From Pseudomonadota bacterium (GTDB lineage Bacteria; Pseudomonadota; Alphaproteobacteria; Acetobacterales; Acetobacteraceae), in the NCBI GenBank assembly GCA_021845555.1, contig JAJZVS010000005.1:1-25818 (forward strand): a stretch of DNA of 25,818 bases, read 5' to 3'. The notes under the pieces were generated by a model, which saw only the letters and a program-made list of their open reading frames with translations, made no database searches and was not told where the DNA came from. Below are positions 1 to 7,730 of this stretch, in pieces. Within the stretch, counting starts at the first letter, position 1; the number at the start of each line of letters is the position of its first letter. Position numbers and translations under genes: made by a program.

Positions 1-1444
1 GCTGCGGGGGTTGAACGCGCATCCGGCGCTGCTCGATGCGGTGCTGGCGCTGCCGCACGGGCTGGCGGCGTTCCTGGCTTGGCGCGTTGCCCGGCGGATG
101 CTGCCGGCGGGGATGCCGGGGGCGCGCGGACTGGCCGCGGCGGCGGCGGCGATCGGCATCAGCGGGGCGGGCGGGCTGCCGACGATCGCCTCGCCGATGA
201 GCGAAATGCTGCCGGCCAGCTGCGTGCTGGGGGCGCTGTTGCTGCTGCTGGCGCGGCCGGGCGGAGGGTGGCGTGCGATGCCCGGCGCCGGGGTGCTGGC
301 CGGGATCGCGGTGGGGCTGAAGCTGACCGCCGCGCCCTATGCGGTGGGGCTGGCGGTCGCGGCGGGGATTGTCGGGGTGCTTCGGGTCATACCCCGCCAG
401 GACGAAGGGGCGAGGGCCGTGGCCGGCGGTGCGGCCAAATGCCTCCGGGCGCTGGCGTGGTTCCTGGCCGGCGCGGCGGCGGGGGCGGCGGTCACCGGCG
501 GCTGGTGGTGGCTGTGGCTGTGGGCGCGCACCGGCGATCCGGTGTTTCCCTATTTCAACCAGGTCTTCCATTCGTCGTGGGCCGCGGCGGCGGCGAACAC
601 CGACGTGCGCTTCCTGCCGCGCGACGCGGTGCAGGCGCTGGCCTATCCGCTGTTCTGGGCCTTCGCCCCCAGCCGGCTGGTGAGCGAACTGCCGGTGCGG
701 GACCCGCGCATCCTGCTCGGTTGGCTGGCGGTGCTGGCGATCGGCGCGCGAGCCGCGCGGCGGCGCCGCTGGCCGGAACCGGGCCTGGCCGCGCCGCTCG
801 CGCTCTGGGTGGTGAGCTATGTGCTGTGGGAGGCGCAGTTTTCCATCCTGCGCTACCTTGCCACGCTGGAGCTCCTCAGCGGGCCGCTGCTGCTGGCCGC
901 GTTGGCGCCGCTGCTGGCCCCACTACTGGTCCGGATGCCGCCGTGGCGCGGCGTGGCGGCGGGCGCGGCGCTGACGGCGGCGCTGGTCGTGGTGACGGTC
1001 TATCCCGACTGGGGGCGCGCGCCGGCCGGGCGGCTGGCGGTCGCGGTGCGGCTGCCCGCGCTGGCGCCGGGCAGCCTTGTGCTGCTGCTCGATCCCGCAC
1101 CGATGGCCTATGCGGCGGCCTTCGCGCCGGGCGACGTGCGCTTCGTCGGCGCGGACAACAACCTGGTGCGGCCGGGTGGCGGGACGGCGTTGGACCGCGC
1201 GGTGGCGGCGGCGATCGCCGCGCCGGGGCGCGCGCTTTGGGGGATGGAAACGGACCGGCGGGAAGCCACGGCGACGCTGCGCGCCTACGGGCTGGCGCGC
1301 GCGCCCGGCTGCGTGCGGGTGCGGTCGAATCTGGACGACAACGCGATCCTGGCCTGTCCGCTCACCCGAACGCGGGCGCCACCTGTTCGGCGAACCGGCC
1401 CATCTCCTCCAGCACCTGCGCATGCGGCTTCAGGCCGACGTTGA
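1..1444 (+). CDS. Membrane glycosyltransferase-like protein, partial at 5' end
   Basis: The reading frame is open to the left edge of the window. The first candidate start is a TTG at 11 with no convincing ribosome site, so the true start probably lies outside. The product is dominated by Ala/Leu/Val-rich hydrophobic stretches separated by Arg-rich loops (many predicted membrane spans). A segment reading GDPVFPYFNQ occurs at about residue 177 counted from the TTG. A GxPVFPYFN-type loop is typical of bacterial multi-span glycosyltransferases of the PMT/GT39-GT87 type, which use lipid-linked sugars at the periplasmic face. The C-terminal 150 residues are more soluble. The last 83 bases run into the 3' end of the convergent flavin monooxygenase gene, and the final Pro/Arg-rich tail looks like read-through, so the original stop may have been lost. 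The precise sugar or acceptor cannot be inferred. Confidence 0.55.
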   Translation, partial: LRGLNAHPALLDAVLALPHGLAAFLAWRVARRMLPAGMPGARGLAAAAAAIGISGAGGLPTIASPMSEMLPASCVLGALLLLLARPGGGWRAMPGAGVLAGIAVGLKLTAAPYAVGLAVAAGIVGVLRVIPRQDEGARAVAGGAAKCLRALAWFLAGAAAGAAVTGGWWWLWLWARTGDPVFPYFNQVFHSSWAAAAANTDVRFLPRDAVQALAYPLFWAFAPSRLVSELPVRDPRILLGWLAVLAIGARAARRRRWPEPGLAAPLALWVVSYVLWEAQFSILRYLATLELLSGPLLLAALAPLLAPLLVRMPPWRGVAAGAALTAALVVVTVYPDWGRAPAGRLAVAVRLPALAPGSLVLLLDPAPMAYAAAFAPGDVRFVGADNNLVRPGGGTALDRAVAAAIAAPGRALWGMETDRREATATLRAYGLARAPGCVRVRSNLDDNAILACPLTRTRAPPVRRTGPSPPAPAHAASGRR

Positions 1445-2411
1445 AATACAGGATCACCTCGTCGAACCCCGCCGCCTCGACCCGCTTCAGGGACTCCGTG
1501 ATCCGCGCGGCGTTGCCGAGCAGCACCGCGTTGTCGGTCAGATCCTCGGCGCGCGCCCGCTTCAGCCGATCGACCATGTCGATGAAATACCGATAGCTCG
1601 GCGGCGCGGTGGCGGGATCGCCGGGGAAGGAGGGGATCACGCACTCGCGGTAGTAGCGCATCTGCCGCTCGCGCGCCGCGCGTTCCTGTTCCGGCGTGTC
1701 GTGGAAATGCGTGAAGTAGCTGCACATCAGCCTCCCCGGCCGGGTGCCGTAACGGGCGCAGGTCCCGTGGTACAGTTCCGCCACCTGCTGCAACCCGCCG
1801 AAGCTCATCGCCGCCGCGAAGGGGGCGACGATCAGTCCGCAGCCGAGCCGCGCGGCCAGTTCGATCGACGGGCGGGAGAACGAGGCGACATAGGACGGGA
1901 TCGGCCGCTGCACCGGTTGCGGCGTGATGGAGATGTCGCGGAACCGGTAGTGCGCGCCTTCGTGCGTGTAGGGCGCCGGATCGTCCCACAGGCGGCGGAC
2001 GATCGCCATCCCCTCCTCGAAGATCGCCTGGTTGGTGTCGAAATCCACCCCGAGCGGCTCGTATTCGCGCCGGTCGTAGCCGCGCCCGGCGGCGAAATCG
2101 ACCCGTCCGCCGGACATCAGATCGAGGCTCGCCCATTGCTCGGCCACCCGGATCGGATGGTGCAGCGGCAGCACCGTCACCGCCGGCGCGAGGCGGATGC
2201 GCCGCGTGCGCGCGGCGATATAGGCCAGCACGAGGTCGGGGCAGGACAACACGCCGAGCGTCGAGAAATGATGCTCGCCGATCCAGGCCGAGTGATAGCC
2301 GAGCTCGTCGGCCACGATCGCCTCGGCGACGATGTCGGCGACGAACTGGTTCGGGGTGCGCGGGTTGTCGCGGTAGGCGTTGTCGCTGAGCGTGAAGTAG
2401 CCGAATTTCAT
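1362..2411 (-). CDS. Luciferase-like (LLM class) flavin-dependent monooxygenase
   Basis: 349 residues, close to the usual length of bacterial luciferase-fold monooxygenases (TIM barrel using reduced FMN or F420). Family signs are the N-terminal strand MKFGYFTLSD, the GYHSAWIGEHHF segment, the IRLAPAVTVLPLHHPIRVAEQ segment and the LMSGGRVDFAAGRGY segment, all in the expected order in the first 140 residues. The ATG at 2409-2411 has a strong GGGAGGGG ribosome site in the end of the upstream gene and overlaps that gene's stop as ATGA. This implies translational coupling with the CoA-transferase. It is third in a minus-strand operon with an acyl-CoA dehydrogenase and a CoA-transferase, so it probably oxidises an intermediate of the same catabolic route. 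The substrate is unknown. The reduced flavin would have to come from a reductase encoded elsewhere. Confidence 0.85.
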   Translation of the reverse strand: MKFGYFTLSDNAYRDNPRTPNQFVADIVAEAIVADELGYHSAWIGEHHFSTLGVLSCPDLVLAYIAARTRRIRLAPAVTVLPLHHPIRVAEQWASLDLMSGGRVDFAAGRGYDRREYEPLGVDFDTNQAIFEEGMAIVRRLWDDPAPYTHEGAHYRFRDISITPQPVQRPIPSYVASFSRPSIELAARLGCGLIVAPFAAAMSFGGLQQVAELYHGTCARYGTRPGRLMCSYFTHFHDTPEQERAARERQMRYYRECVIPSFPGDPATAPPSYRYFIDMVDRLKRARAEDLTDNAVLLGNAARITESLKRVEAAGFDEVILYFNVGLKPHAQVLEEMGRFAEQVAPAFG

Positions 2412-3661
2412 CGATCCCCTCCCTTCGGTCCGACCACGCCCGCCGCCCGCAGCGCCGCCGCTGCGTCGGCATCGATCGCCAGCCACGCCGCGAGCACCGC
2501 GTCGGTGTGCTGGTCGAGATGCGGCGCCGCGACCGCGCGCGGCGGCTTGCCGTCCACCCGCACCGGCCAGGTGGGAATCGTCATCGGCGCCTCGCCGGCG
2601 CGGGCCACGCTCTGCATGATGCCGCGCGTGACGAAGCTGGGCTCGTTCTGCAATTCCATCGTATCCAGCACCGCGCCGGCCGGCACGCCCACGCTTCCGA
2701 CCAGCGCCATCGCCTCGTGTTTGGTGTGGCGGATCGTCCAGGCGGCGATCAGCGCATCGACCTCGGCCTCGCGTTCCACCCGGTCTGCCGGCGTCGCGTA
2801 GCGCGGATCGTCCAGCAGGTCCTCCCGCCCCATCAGCGTGAGCAGCCTTGTCCAGTGCTCGGGGTTGGCCCGGCTGGTCATGATATAGACGTAATCGTTC
2901 GGCCCGCCGGGCTTGCAGGGATAAAGGCCCATCGGCGCGTTGGTGACGCCCGGCACCTTCGCCCCGCCGCGGCCGACCGGCTTGCCGGTGCGCCGCTGGG
3001 TGGAAAGATTGGTGCGCATGTAGTGCAGCATCGCATCCTGCATCGCCACCTGCAGCCGGTGCCCCTGGCCGGTCGCCTGGCGGCGGAACAGCGCCGCGGC
3101 GATCGTCACCGCCATCAGCATCCCGGTGCCGGTGTCGCCGAGCGAGATGCCCGGCTTCAACGGCGGCCCGTCCTTTTCCCCGGTCACGCTCATGGTGCCG
3201 CCGCAGGCCTGGGCGATCATGTCGAAGGCGAGGTTGCTCTCGTACGGGCTGCCCTCGCCGAAGCCCTTCACCTGGCAGTAGATCAGGCGCGGGTTGAGCG
3301 CATGCGCCACGTCCCAGCCGAGGCCGAGGCGCTCGATCGTGCCGGGGGCGAAGTTCTCCACGCAGACATCGGCGCGCGCCAGCATCGCCTTCACCAGATC
3401 GAGCCCGCGCGGGGATTTCAGGTTCACCGTCAACGATTTCTTGTTGGCGTTGAAAACATTGAAATACCACGGATCGTCGTCCGGCTTGCCGGGGCGCAGG
3501 CGGCGGCCGGGGTCGCCGGTCGTGGGGTTTTCGACCTTCACCACCTCGGCGCCGAGCCAGGCGAGTGCCTCGGTGCAGGAAGGTCCCGCCTCGAACTGGG
3601 TGAGATCGAGCACCCGGATACCGGACAGCAGATCGAGCGGGACGCTGGTTTCGTCCGTCAT
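2408..3661 (-). CDS. CaiB/BaiF family (class III) CoA-transferase
   Basis: 417 residues, full length for class III CoA-transferases, which move CoA between acyl-CoA and a free carboxylate through an aspartyl-CoA intermediate. The N-terminus has the family pattern GIRVLDLTQFEAGPSCT followed by LGAEVVKVE; then come NKKSLTVNLKSP and ADVCVENFAPG. The segment KPGISLGDTGTGM (about 170-181) aligns by eye with the active-site region of formyl-CoA transferase, so Asp176 is the likely nucleophile. Overall it resembles Frc-type enzymes, but the neighbours (acyl-CoA dehydrogenase, flavin monooxygenase) do not suggest oxalate metabolism. The start at 3661 has a strong GGAGGAAA ribosome site about 7 bases upstream. 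It lies 76 bases after the dehydrogenase gene and overlaps the next gene by 4 bases. The product probably activates the pathway's acid substrate as a CoA thioester. Confidence 0.9.
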   Translation of the reverse strand: MTDETSVPLDLLSGIRVLDLTQFEAGPSCTEALAWLGAEVVKVENPTTGDPGRRLRPGKPDDDPWYFNVFNANKKSLTVNLKSPRGLDLVKAMLARADVCVENFAPGTIERLGLGWDVAHALNPRLIYCQVKGFGEGSPYESNLAFDMIAQACGGTMSVTGEKDGPPLKPGISLGDTGTGMLMAVTIAAALFRRQATGQGHRLQVAMQDAMLHYMRTNLSTQRRTGKPVGRGGAKVPGVTNAPMGLYPCKPGGPNDYVYIMTSRANPEHWTRLLTLMGREDLLDDPRYATPADRVEREAEVDALIAAWTIRHTKHEAMALVGSVGVPAGAVLDTMELQNEPSFVTRGIMQSVARAGEAPMTIPTWPVRVDGKPPRAVAAPHLDQHTDAVLAAWLAIDADAAAALRAAGVVGPKGGDR

Positions 3662-3737
3662 GGTCGTTTCCTCCGCCGGACCGCGCCGGCGCGATCAGCC
3701 TGCCACGGCGGCAAGCGGGGCGCCAGTACCGCCGGGA

Positions 3738-4916
3738 TCAATACGACCGCGGCATCCCCAGCACGTGCTGGCCGACATAGGCCAGCACCAGGTTCGTGGA
3801 GATCGGCGCGATCTGGTAGATGCGCGTCTCCCGCCATTTCCGCTCGATCTCGTATTCCTTGGCATAGGAAAACCCGCCGTAGGTCTGCATCGCCGCCTCG
3901 CCCGCCTTCCACGCGGCTTCCGAGGCGAGCAGCTTGGCGATATTGGCGTCCGCCCCGCACTCCTTCCCCGCATCGAACAGTGCGGCGGCGCGGCGGCAGA
4001 CCATGTCGGCGGCTTCCAGCTCCGCCCAGGCGCGCGCGATCGGGAACTGCACGCCCTGGTTGGCGCCGATCGGGCGGCCGAACACCACGCGGTCCTTGGC
4101 GTATTGCGTCGCCTTCTTGACGAACCAGCGGCCGTCGCCCACCGCCTCGGTGGCGACCAGGATGCGTTCGGCGTTCATCCCGTCCAGGATGTAGCGGAAC
4201 CCCTTGCCCTCCTCGCCGATCAGGTTCGCGGCCGGCACGCGCAGCCCGTCGAAGAACACCTCGGTGGTGTTGTGGTTGATCATCGCCTTGATCGGGCGGA
4301 TCTCCAGCCCCTTGCCGCGCCCCTCGCGCAGATCGACCAGGAACACCGAAAGGCCGTCGGTCCGCTTCGCCACCTGATCGGCCGGCGTGGTGCGCGCCAG
4401 CAGCAGCATCATGTCCGAATGCAGCGCGCGCGAGGTCCAGACCTTCTGCCCGGTCACCACGTAATGATCGCCGTCGCGCACCGCGCGGGTCTTCAGTTGC
4501 GTGGTATCCGATCCGGTGGTCGGCTCGGTCACGCCGAACGCCTGCAGCCGCAGTCGCCCGGTCGCGATCTCGGGCAGGTAGCGGCGCTTCTGTTCCTCGC
4601 TGCCGTGCCGCAGCAGCGTGCCCATGATGTACATCTGCGCGTGGCCCTGGGAGGCGACGCAGCCGGAGGCGTTGATCTCCTCCAGGATCACCGCCGCGGC
4701 ACGCAGCGGCAGGCCGGAGCCGCCGTATGCCTCCGGGATCAGCGCGCCGAGGAAGCCGGCGCGGGTGAGTTCGCCGACGAACTCGGTCGGGTAGGATTCG
4801 GTTTCCTCGAGCTTCTGCCAGTAGCTGCCGGGGTAGCCCGCGCAGATGCGCCGGACCGAGTCGCGCAGTTCGGGCCAGTCCTCGCCGAGTTCGAGCGTGG
4901 TTGGGATGTCGGACAT
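3738..4916 (-). CDS. Acyl-CoA dehydrogenase family protein
   Basis: 392 residues, full length. It is a FAD-dependent enzyme that oxidises an acyl-CoA to the enoyl-CoA. Visible signatures are AFGVTEPTTGSD (about 126-137, the flavin/substrate loop), GQKVWTS (156-162), the YAKDRVVFGRPIGANQG helix (272-288) and the C-terminal MQTYGGFSYAKEYEIER (343-359). At the place where short- and medium-chain enzymes carry the catalytic Glu (IYEGT), this protein has IYQIAPIST with Gln368. A Glu is instead present at 250 in MNAERILVA, the place used by isovaleryl-CoA and long-chain enzymes. So the base is probably Glu250, pointing to a branched or bulky substrate (inference). The ATG at 4916 has a GGAG site 8-11 bases upstream. 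It is the first gene of the operon running to 1362, and divergent from the acyltransferase gene across a 114-base gap. Confidence 0.92.
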   Translation of the reverse strand: MSDIPTTLELGEDWPELRDSVRRICAGYPGSYWQKLEETESYPTEFVGELTRAGFLGALIPEAYGGSGLPLRAAAVILEEINASGCVASQGHAQMYIMGTLLRHGSEEQKRRYLPEIATGRLRLQAFGVTEPTTGSDTTQLKTRAVRDGDHYVVTGQKVWTSRALHSDMMLLLARTTPADQVAKRTDGLSVFLVDLREGRGKGLEIRPIKAMINHNTTEVFFDGLRVPAANLIGEEGKGFRYILDGMNAERILVATEAVGDGRWFVKKATQYAKDRVVFGRPIGANQGVQFPIARAWAELEAADMVCRRAAALFDAGKECGADANIAKLLASEAAWKAGEAAMQTYGGFSYAKEYEIERKWRETRIYQIAPISTNLVLAYVGQHVLGMPRSY

Positions 4917-5030
4917 GCGCGGTCTCCTCGGATGGGCTGGCGCGGCGGAAGCTGGCGAAGCCGGATGCGGGCGTCAACCGAGCGGGCGTTAGCCGTTCCT
5001 CAACCCGATCGCCGCCACCATGCCCCGGTC

Positions 5031-6161
5031 ATGGACGACCGACCGGCGGAAATACGATCGCTCACCGGCCTGCGCGGCGTGGCCGCGTGCTGGGTGATGC
5101 TCTACCACGCCGAATTTCGCGCGGGCACCACCGCACCGGTGCGGGTGCTGATCGACCACGGCTATCTGGCGGTGGATCTGTTCTTCATCCTCAGCGGGTT
5201 CGTCCTCGCGCTGAACCACGCCCCGGCGTTCCGCCGCGACCGGGAGGCCGCCTATGCCGGCTTCCTGCGCAAGCGGCTGGCCCGGACCTATCCGCTCTAT
5301 CTGGTCGCCACGCTGGTCTGTTTCGCCCTGGTCCGGGCCGGCGCCTTTACTGCCGGCGCCTTCATCGGAGGGCCCGCAACGGGCTGGGCGCTGGCGGCGA
5401 ACCTCGCGCTGATCCAGTCCTGGCACACGCGGTTCGGCAGCATCGACGGGCCGGGCTGGTCGGTCAGCGCCGAATGGGGCGCCTATCTGCTGTTTCCGCT
5501 GTTCTGCCGGGCGGCGCTGTCCGGCCGCGCGTGGCGCGGCTGGGCGGTCGCGGCGCTTTGTCTCCTCGCGGTTGCCGGGCTGTCCATCCTGCCCGATGCC
5601 TGGGCGGGGGAGGCGGGCGGACGCGCCGGTCCGCTGGATCTCTGGGTGGGGGCCAGCTATGCGCCCGGCCTTCGTTGCCTGGCCGGATTCGGTCTCGGCG
5701 TTGCGCTGTTCCGGGCCGCCGGCGACGGGCTTGGCCACCGGCTTGGGCCGCGCGCGTGCGGACATCCGCTGCTGTGCCCGGCGCTGGCGATCGCGTTGCT
5801 GGCCCTGCTTTGCGTGCGCGGCGCCGATGTGGCGATCGTGGTGCTGTTCGCCGGGCTGATCCTGGTCTTGTCAGGCGGGACCGACCGCGTGACGCGCGTC
5901 CTGGGGTCGGGGCCGATCCGGTTTCTCGGCACGATCTCCTATGCGCTCTACCTGGTGCATGAACCCGTCCTGGCCGGCTGGCGGGAGGCGGTGGCGCGGG
6001 CCGGGTTGCCGCTCGATCACGCGGCGACACTGGGGTGCGGGCTGGCGTCGGCGTTGCTGCTGGCCACGCTGTGCCATGTCCTGATCGAGCGTCCGGCGCG
6101 GCGCCTGCTGGGAGGGCTGGCGTTCCCACCCGTCAGCCCGGCGCGTCCCGCCGCGGTTTGA
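5031..6161 (+). CDS. Acyltransferase family 3 (OafA/NodX-like) membrane protein
   Basis: 376 residues with about ten hydrophobic spans. This is the size and layout of the acyltransferase-3 family, which adds acetyl or other acyl groups to sugars of surface polysaccharides, lipids or antibiotics at the inner membrane. The N-terminal signature is plain: EIRSLTGLRGVAACWVMLYH holds Arg15 and His26 (R-x10-H), the proposed catalytic pair. DLFFILSGFVLA follows in span 2, then FLRKRLARTYPLYLV, the usual basic cytoplasmic motif. SVSAEWGAYLLFP and the late GTISYALYLVHEPV are also typical. The chosen ATG begins MDDRPAEIRSLTG, a normal family start. An in-frame ATG at 4965 would add 22 non-conserved residues and lacks a better ribosome site. 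It is monocistronic here, and the acceptor is unknown. Confidence 0.9.
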   Translation: MDDRPAEIRSLTGLRGVAACWVMLYHAEFRAGTTAPVRVLIDHGYLAVDLFFILSGFVLALNHAPAFRRDREAAYAGFLRKRLARTYPLYLVATLVCFALVRAGAFTAGAFIGGPATGWALAANLALIQSWHTRFGSIDGPGWSVSAEWGAYLLFPLFCRAALSGRAWRGWAVAALCLLAVAGLSILPDAWAGEAGGRAGPLDLWVGASYAPGLRCLAGFGLGVALFRAAGDGLGHRLGPRACGHPLLCPALAIALLALLCVRGADVAIVVLFAGLILVLSGGTDRVTRVLGSGPIRFLGTISYALYLVHEPVLAGWREAVARAGLPLDHAATLGCGLASALLLATLCHVLIERPARRLLGGLAFPPVSPARPAAV

Positions 6162-6269
6162 TCCGCCGCCGTTGCGGGGGCCGCGGAACCGGCGACGACC
6201 GGCGCGCAGTGCGGCCTTCTCCCCCGGCGGGCGGGCCCGTATGCTGGCGCCCCTGCCAAGGACCGCCCC

Positions 6270-7730
6270 ATGCCCGATACCCTCGCCCCGCTGCCTGATG
6301 CCCCGGCCGCCAGCCCCGGCCTGTTCGACCGCGCGCTGCGCCGCCTGACCGCGGTCTGGCGCGACATGGCCGCCACCGTCGGGGCGGAGGAAGATACCAG
6401 CGTGGAGGCGCAGATCCGCGCCTGCCTGTCCGCCCGCGGCGGCGAGGTCAGCGCCCGGTCGCGCGCGGCGCGGCTGGCGGAGACCTATCTCACGCTCGAC
6501 GAAGCCGGCCGGCGGAACCTGCTGCGCGGCATCGCCGGCTTCGATTCGGATCCGGAAGCGGTCGCCGCCGCCTATGCCGCCGTGCAGAATGCCGCCGACC
6601 CGGCGGAGCGCGCGGTGGCGCAGGCCGAGCTCCGCCGCGCGCTGGAACCGCCGCGGCTCAAGCTGCTGACCCAGTTCACCTCGATCCCGGACGGGCGCAA
6701 GTTCCTGGTCGATCTGCGCGCCTTCCTGCTCTCCCATCGCGACGGCGACCCGTTGCTGGCGGCGCTGGAATCCGATCTGCGCGGGCTGCTCGCCGCCTGG
6801 TTCGACATCGGCTTCCTGGAACTGAAGCGCATCGACTGGGCCAGCCCGGCGGTGCTGTTGGAAAAACTGGTCGGCTATGAGGCGGTGCATGAGATCCGCT
6901 CCTGGCGCGATCTGAAGAACCGGCTCGATTCGGACCGGCGCTGCTATGCCTTCTTCCACCCGCGCATGCCCGACGAGCCGCTGATCTTCGTCGAGGTGGC
7001 GCTGGTCAAGGGGCTGGCCGGGAACGTGCAGGCGCTGCTCGACGAGAAGGCGCCGGTGCTCGACCCGCGCGAGGCCGATACCGCGATCTTCTATTCCATC
7101 AGCAACTGCCAGCGCGGGCTGGCCGGCATCAGCTTCGGCAATTTCCTCATCAAGCGGGTGGTGGAGGAACTGTCGGGGGAGTTCCGCAGCCTCAAGACCT
7201 TTGCCACCCTGTCGCCGATCCCCGGCTTCCGCCGCTGGCTCGACCCCAAGCTCGCCGCCGGCGAGCCGGATCTGCTGACCGAGGAGGAAGCGGGGCCGTT
7301 GCGCGCGGCGATGGGCGCGGACGCCGCGCCGGCGCTGCGCGCCCTGCTGGCGAAGCGCGGCTGGTGGCGCGATCCGGCGCTGCTGCGTGCCGCCGAGCCG
7401 GCGCTGCTGCGCTTGAGCGCGCGCTACCTGCTGCGGGAGGGCAACGGCACCCGCGCGCGCGATCCGGTGGCGCATTTCCATCTGTCGAACGGCGCCCGGG
7501 TGGAGCGGATCACGCTCGGCGCCGATACGTCCGAGAAAGGCCTGAAAGCGAGCGCGTCGCTGATGGTGAACTACCTGTACGACCCGGCCAAGATCGAAGC
7601 CTGGCACGAGGACTATGCCGGGGAGGGACGGCGCAACGCCTCGCCGGCGGTGCGCCGGCTGCTCGGCCGCTCCTGGCCGGTGGTGAGCGGCGCGGCCTCG
7701 GTGTTCCGTTCGGGCGGAGCCACGCCATGA
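6270..7730 (+). CDS. Malonyl-CoA decarboxylase
   Basis: 486 residues, about the length of the human enzyme. It converts malonyl-CoA to acetyl-CoA and CO2. The N-terminal third is the helical domain; the catalytic GNAT-like domain carries YAFFHPRMPDEPLIFVEVAL (226-245), AIFYSISNCQRGLAGISFGN (272-291) and LSPIPGFRRWLDP (314-326). Ser315 in LSPIPGF and His404 in HFHLSNGA match, by memory of the family, the catalytic Ser and His of human malonyl-CoA decarboxylase. The ATG at 6270 has a modest AAGGA upstream. The stop overlaps the start of the next gene (ATGA at 7727-7730), so the two products are probably made together. No malonyl-CoA synthetase (MatB) or malonate transporter is adjacent; the acyl-CoA synthetase at 17469 is not a clear MatB. 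The name MatA/MlycD would be reasonable, but I leave the symbol empty. Confidence 0.95.
   Translation: MPDTLAPLPDAPAASPGLFDRALRRLTAVWRDMAATVGAEEDTSVEAQIRACLSARGGEVSARSRAARLAETYLTLDEAGRRNLLRGIAGFDSDPEAVAAAYAAVQNAADPAERAVAQAELRRALEPPRLKLLTQFTSIPDGRKFLVDLRAFLLSHRDGDPLLAALESDLRGLLAAWFDIGFLELKRIDWASPAVLLEKLVGYEAVHEIRSWRDLKNRLDSDRRCYAFFHPRMPDEPLIFVEVALVKGLAGNVQALLDEKAPVLDPREADTAIFYSISNCQRGLAGISFGNFLIKRVVEELSGEFRSLKTFATLSPIPGFRRWLDPKLAAGEPDLLTEEEAGPLRAAMGADAAPALRALLAKRGWWRDPALLRAAEPALLRLSARYLLREGNGTRARDPVAHFHLSNGARVERITLGADTSEKGLKASASLMVNYLYDPAKIEAWHEDYAGEGRRNASPAVRRLLGRSWPVVSGAASVFRSGGATP

Noticed and set aside
1077..2801. A 574-residue plus-strand frame
   Set aside because: It is antisense to the flavin monooxygenase and CoA-transferase genes, whose family motifs and ribosome sites are clear.
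6222..6244. Possible promoter before malonyl-CoA decarboxylase (TTCTCC, 17 bases, TATGCT)
   Set aside because: Only three and four of six positions match, in a GC-rich gap where such matches are expected by chance.
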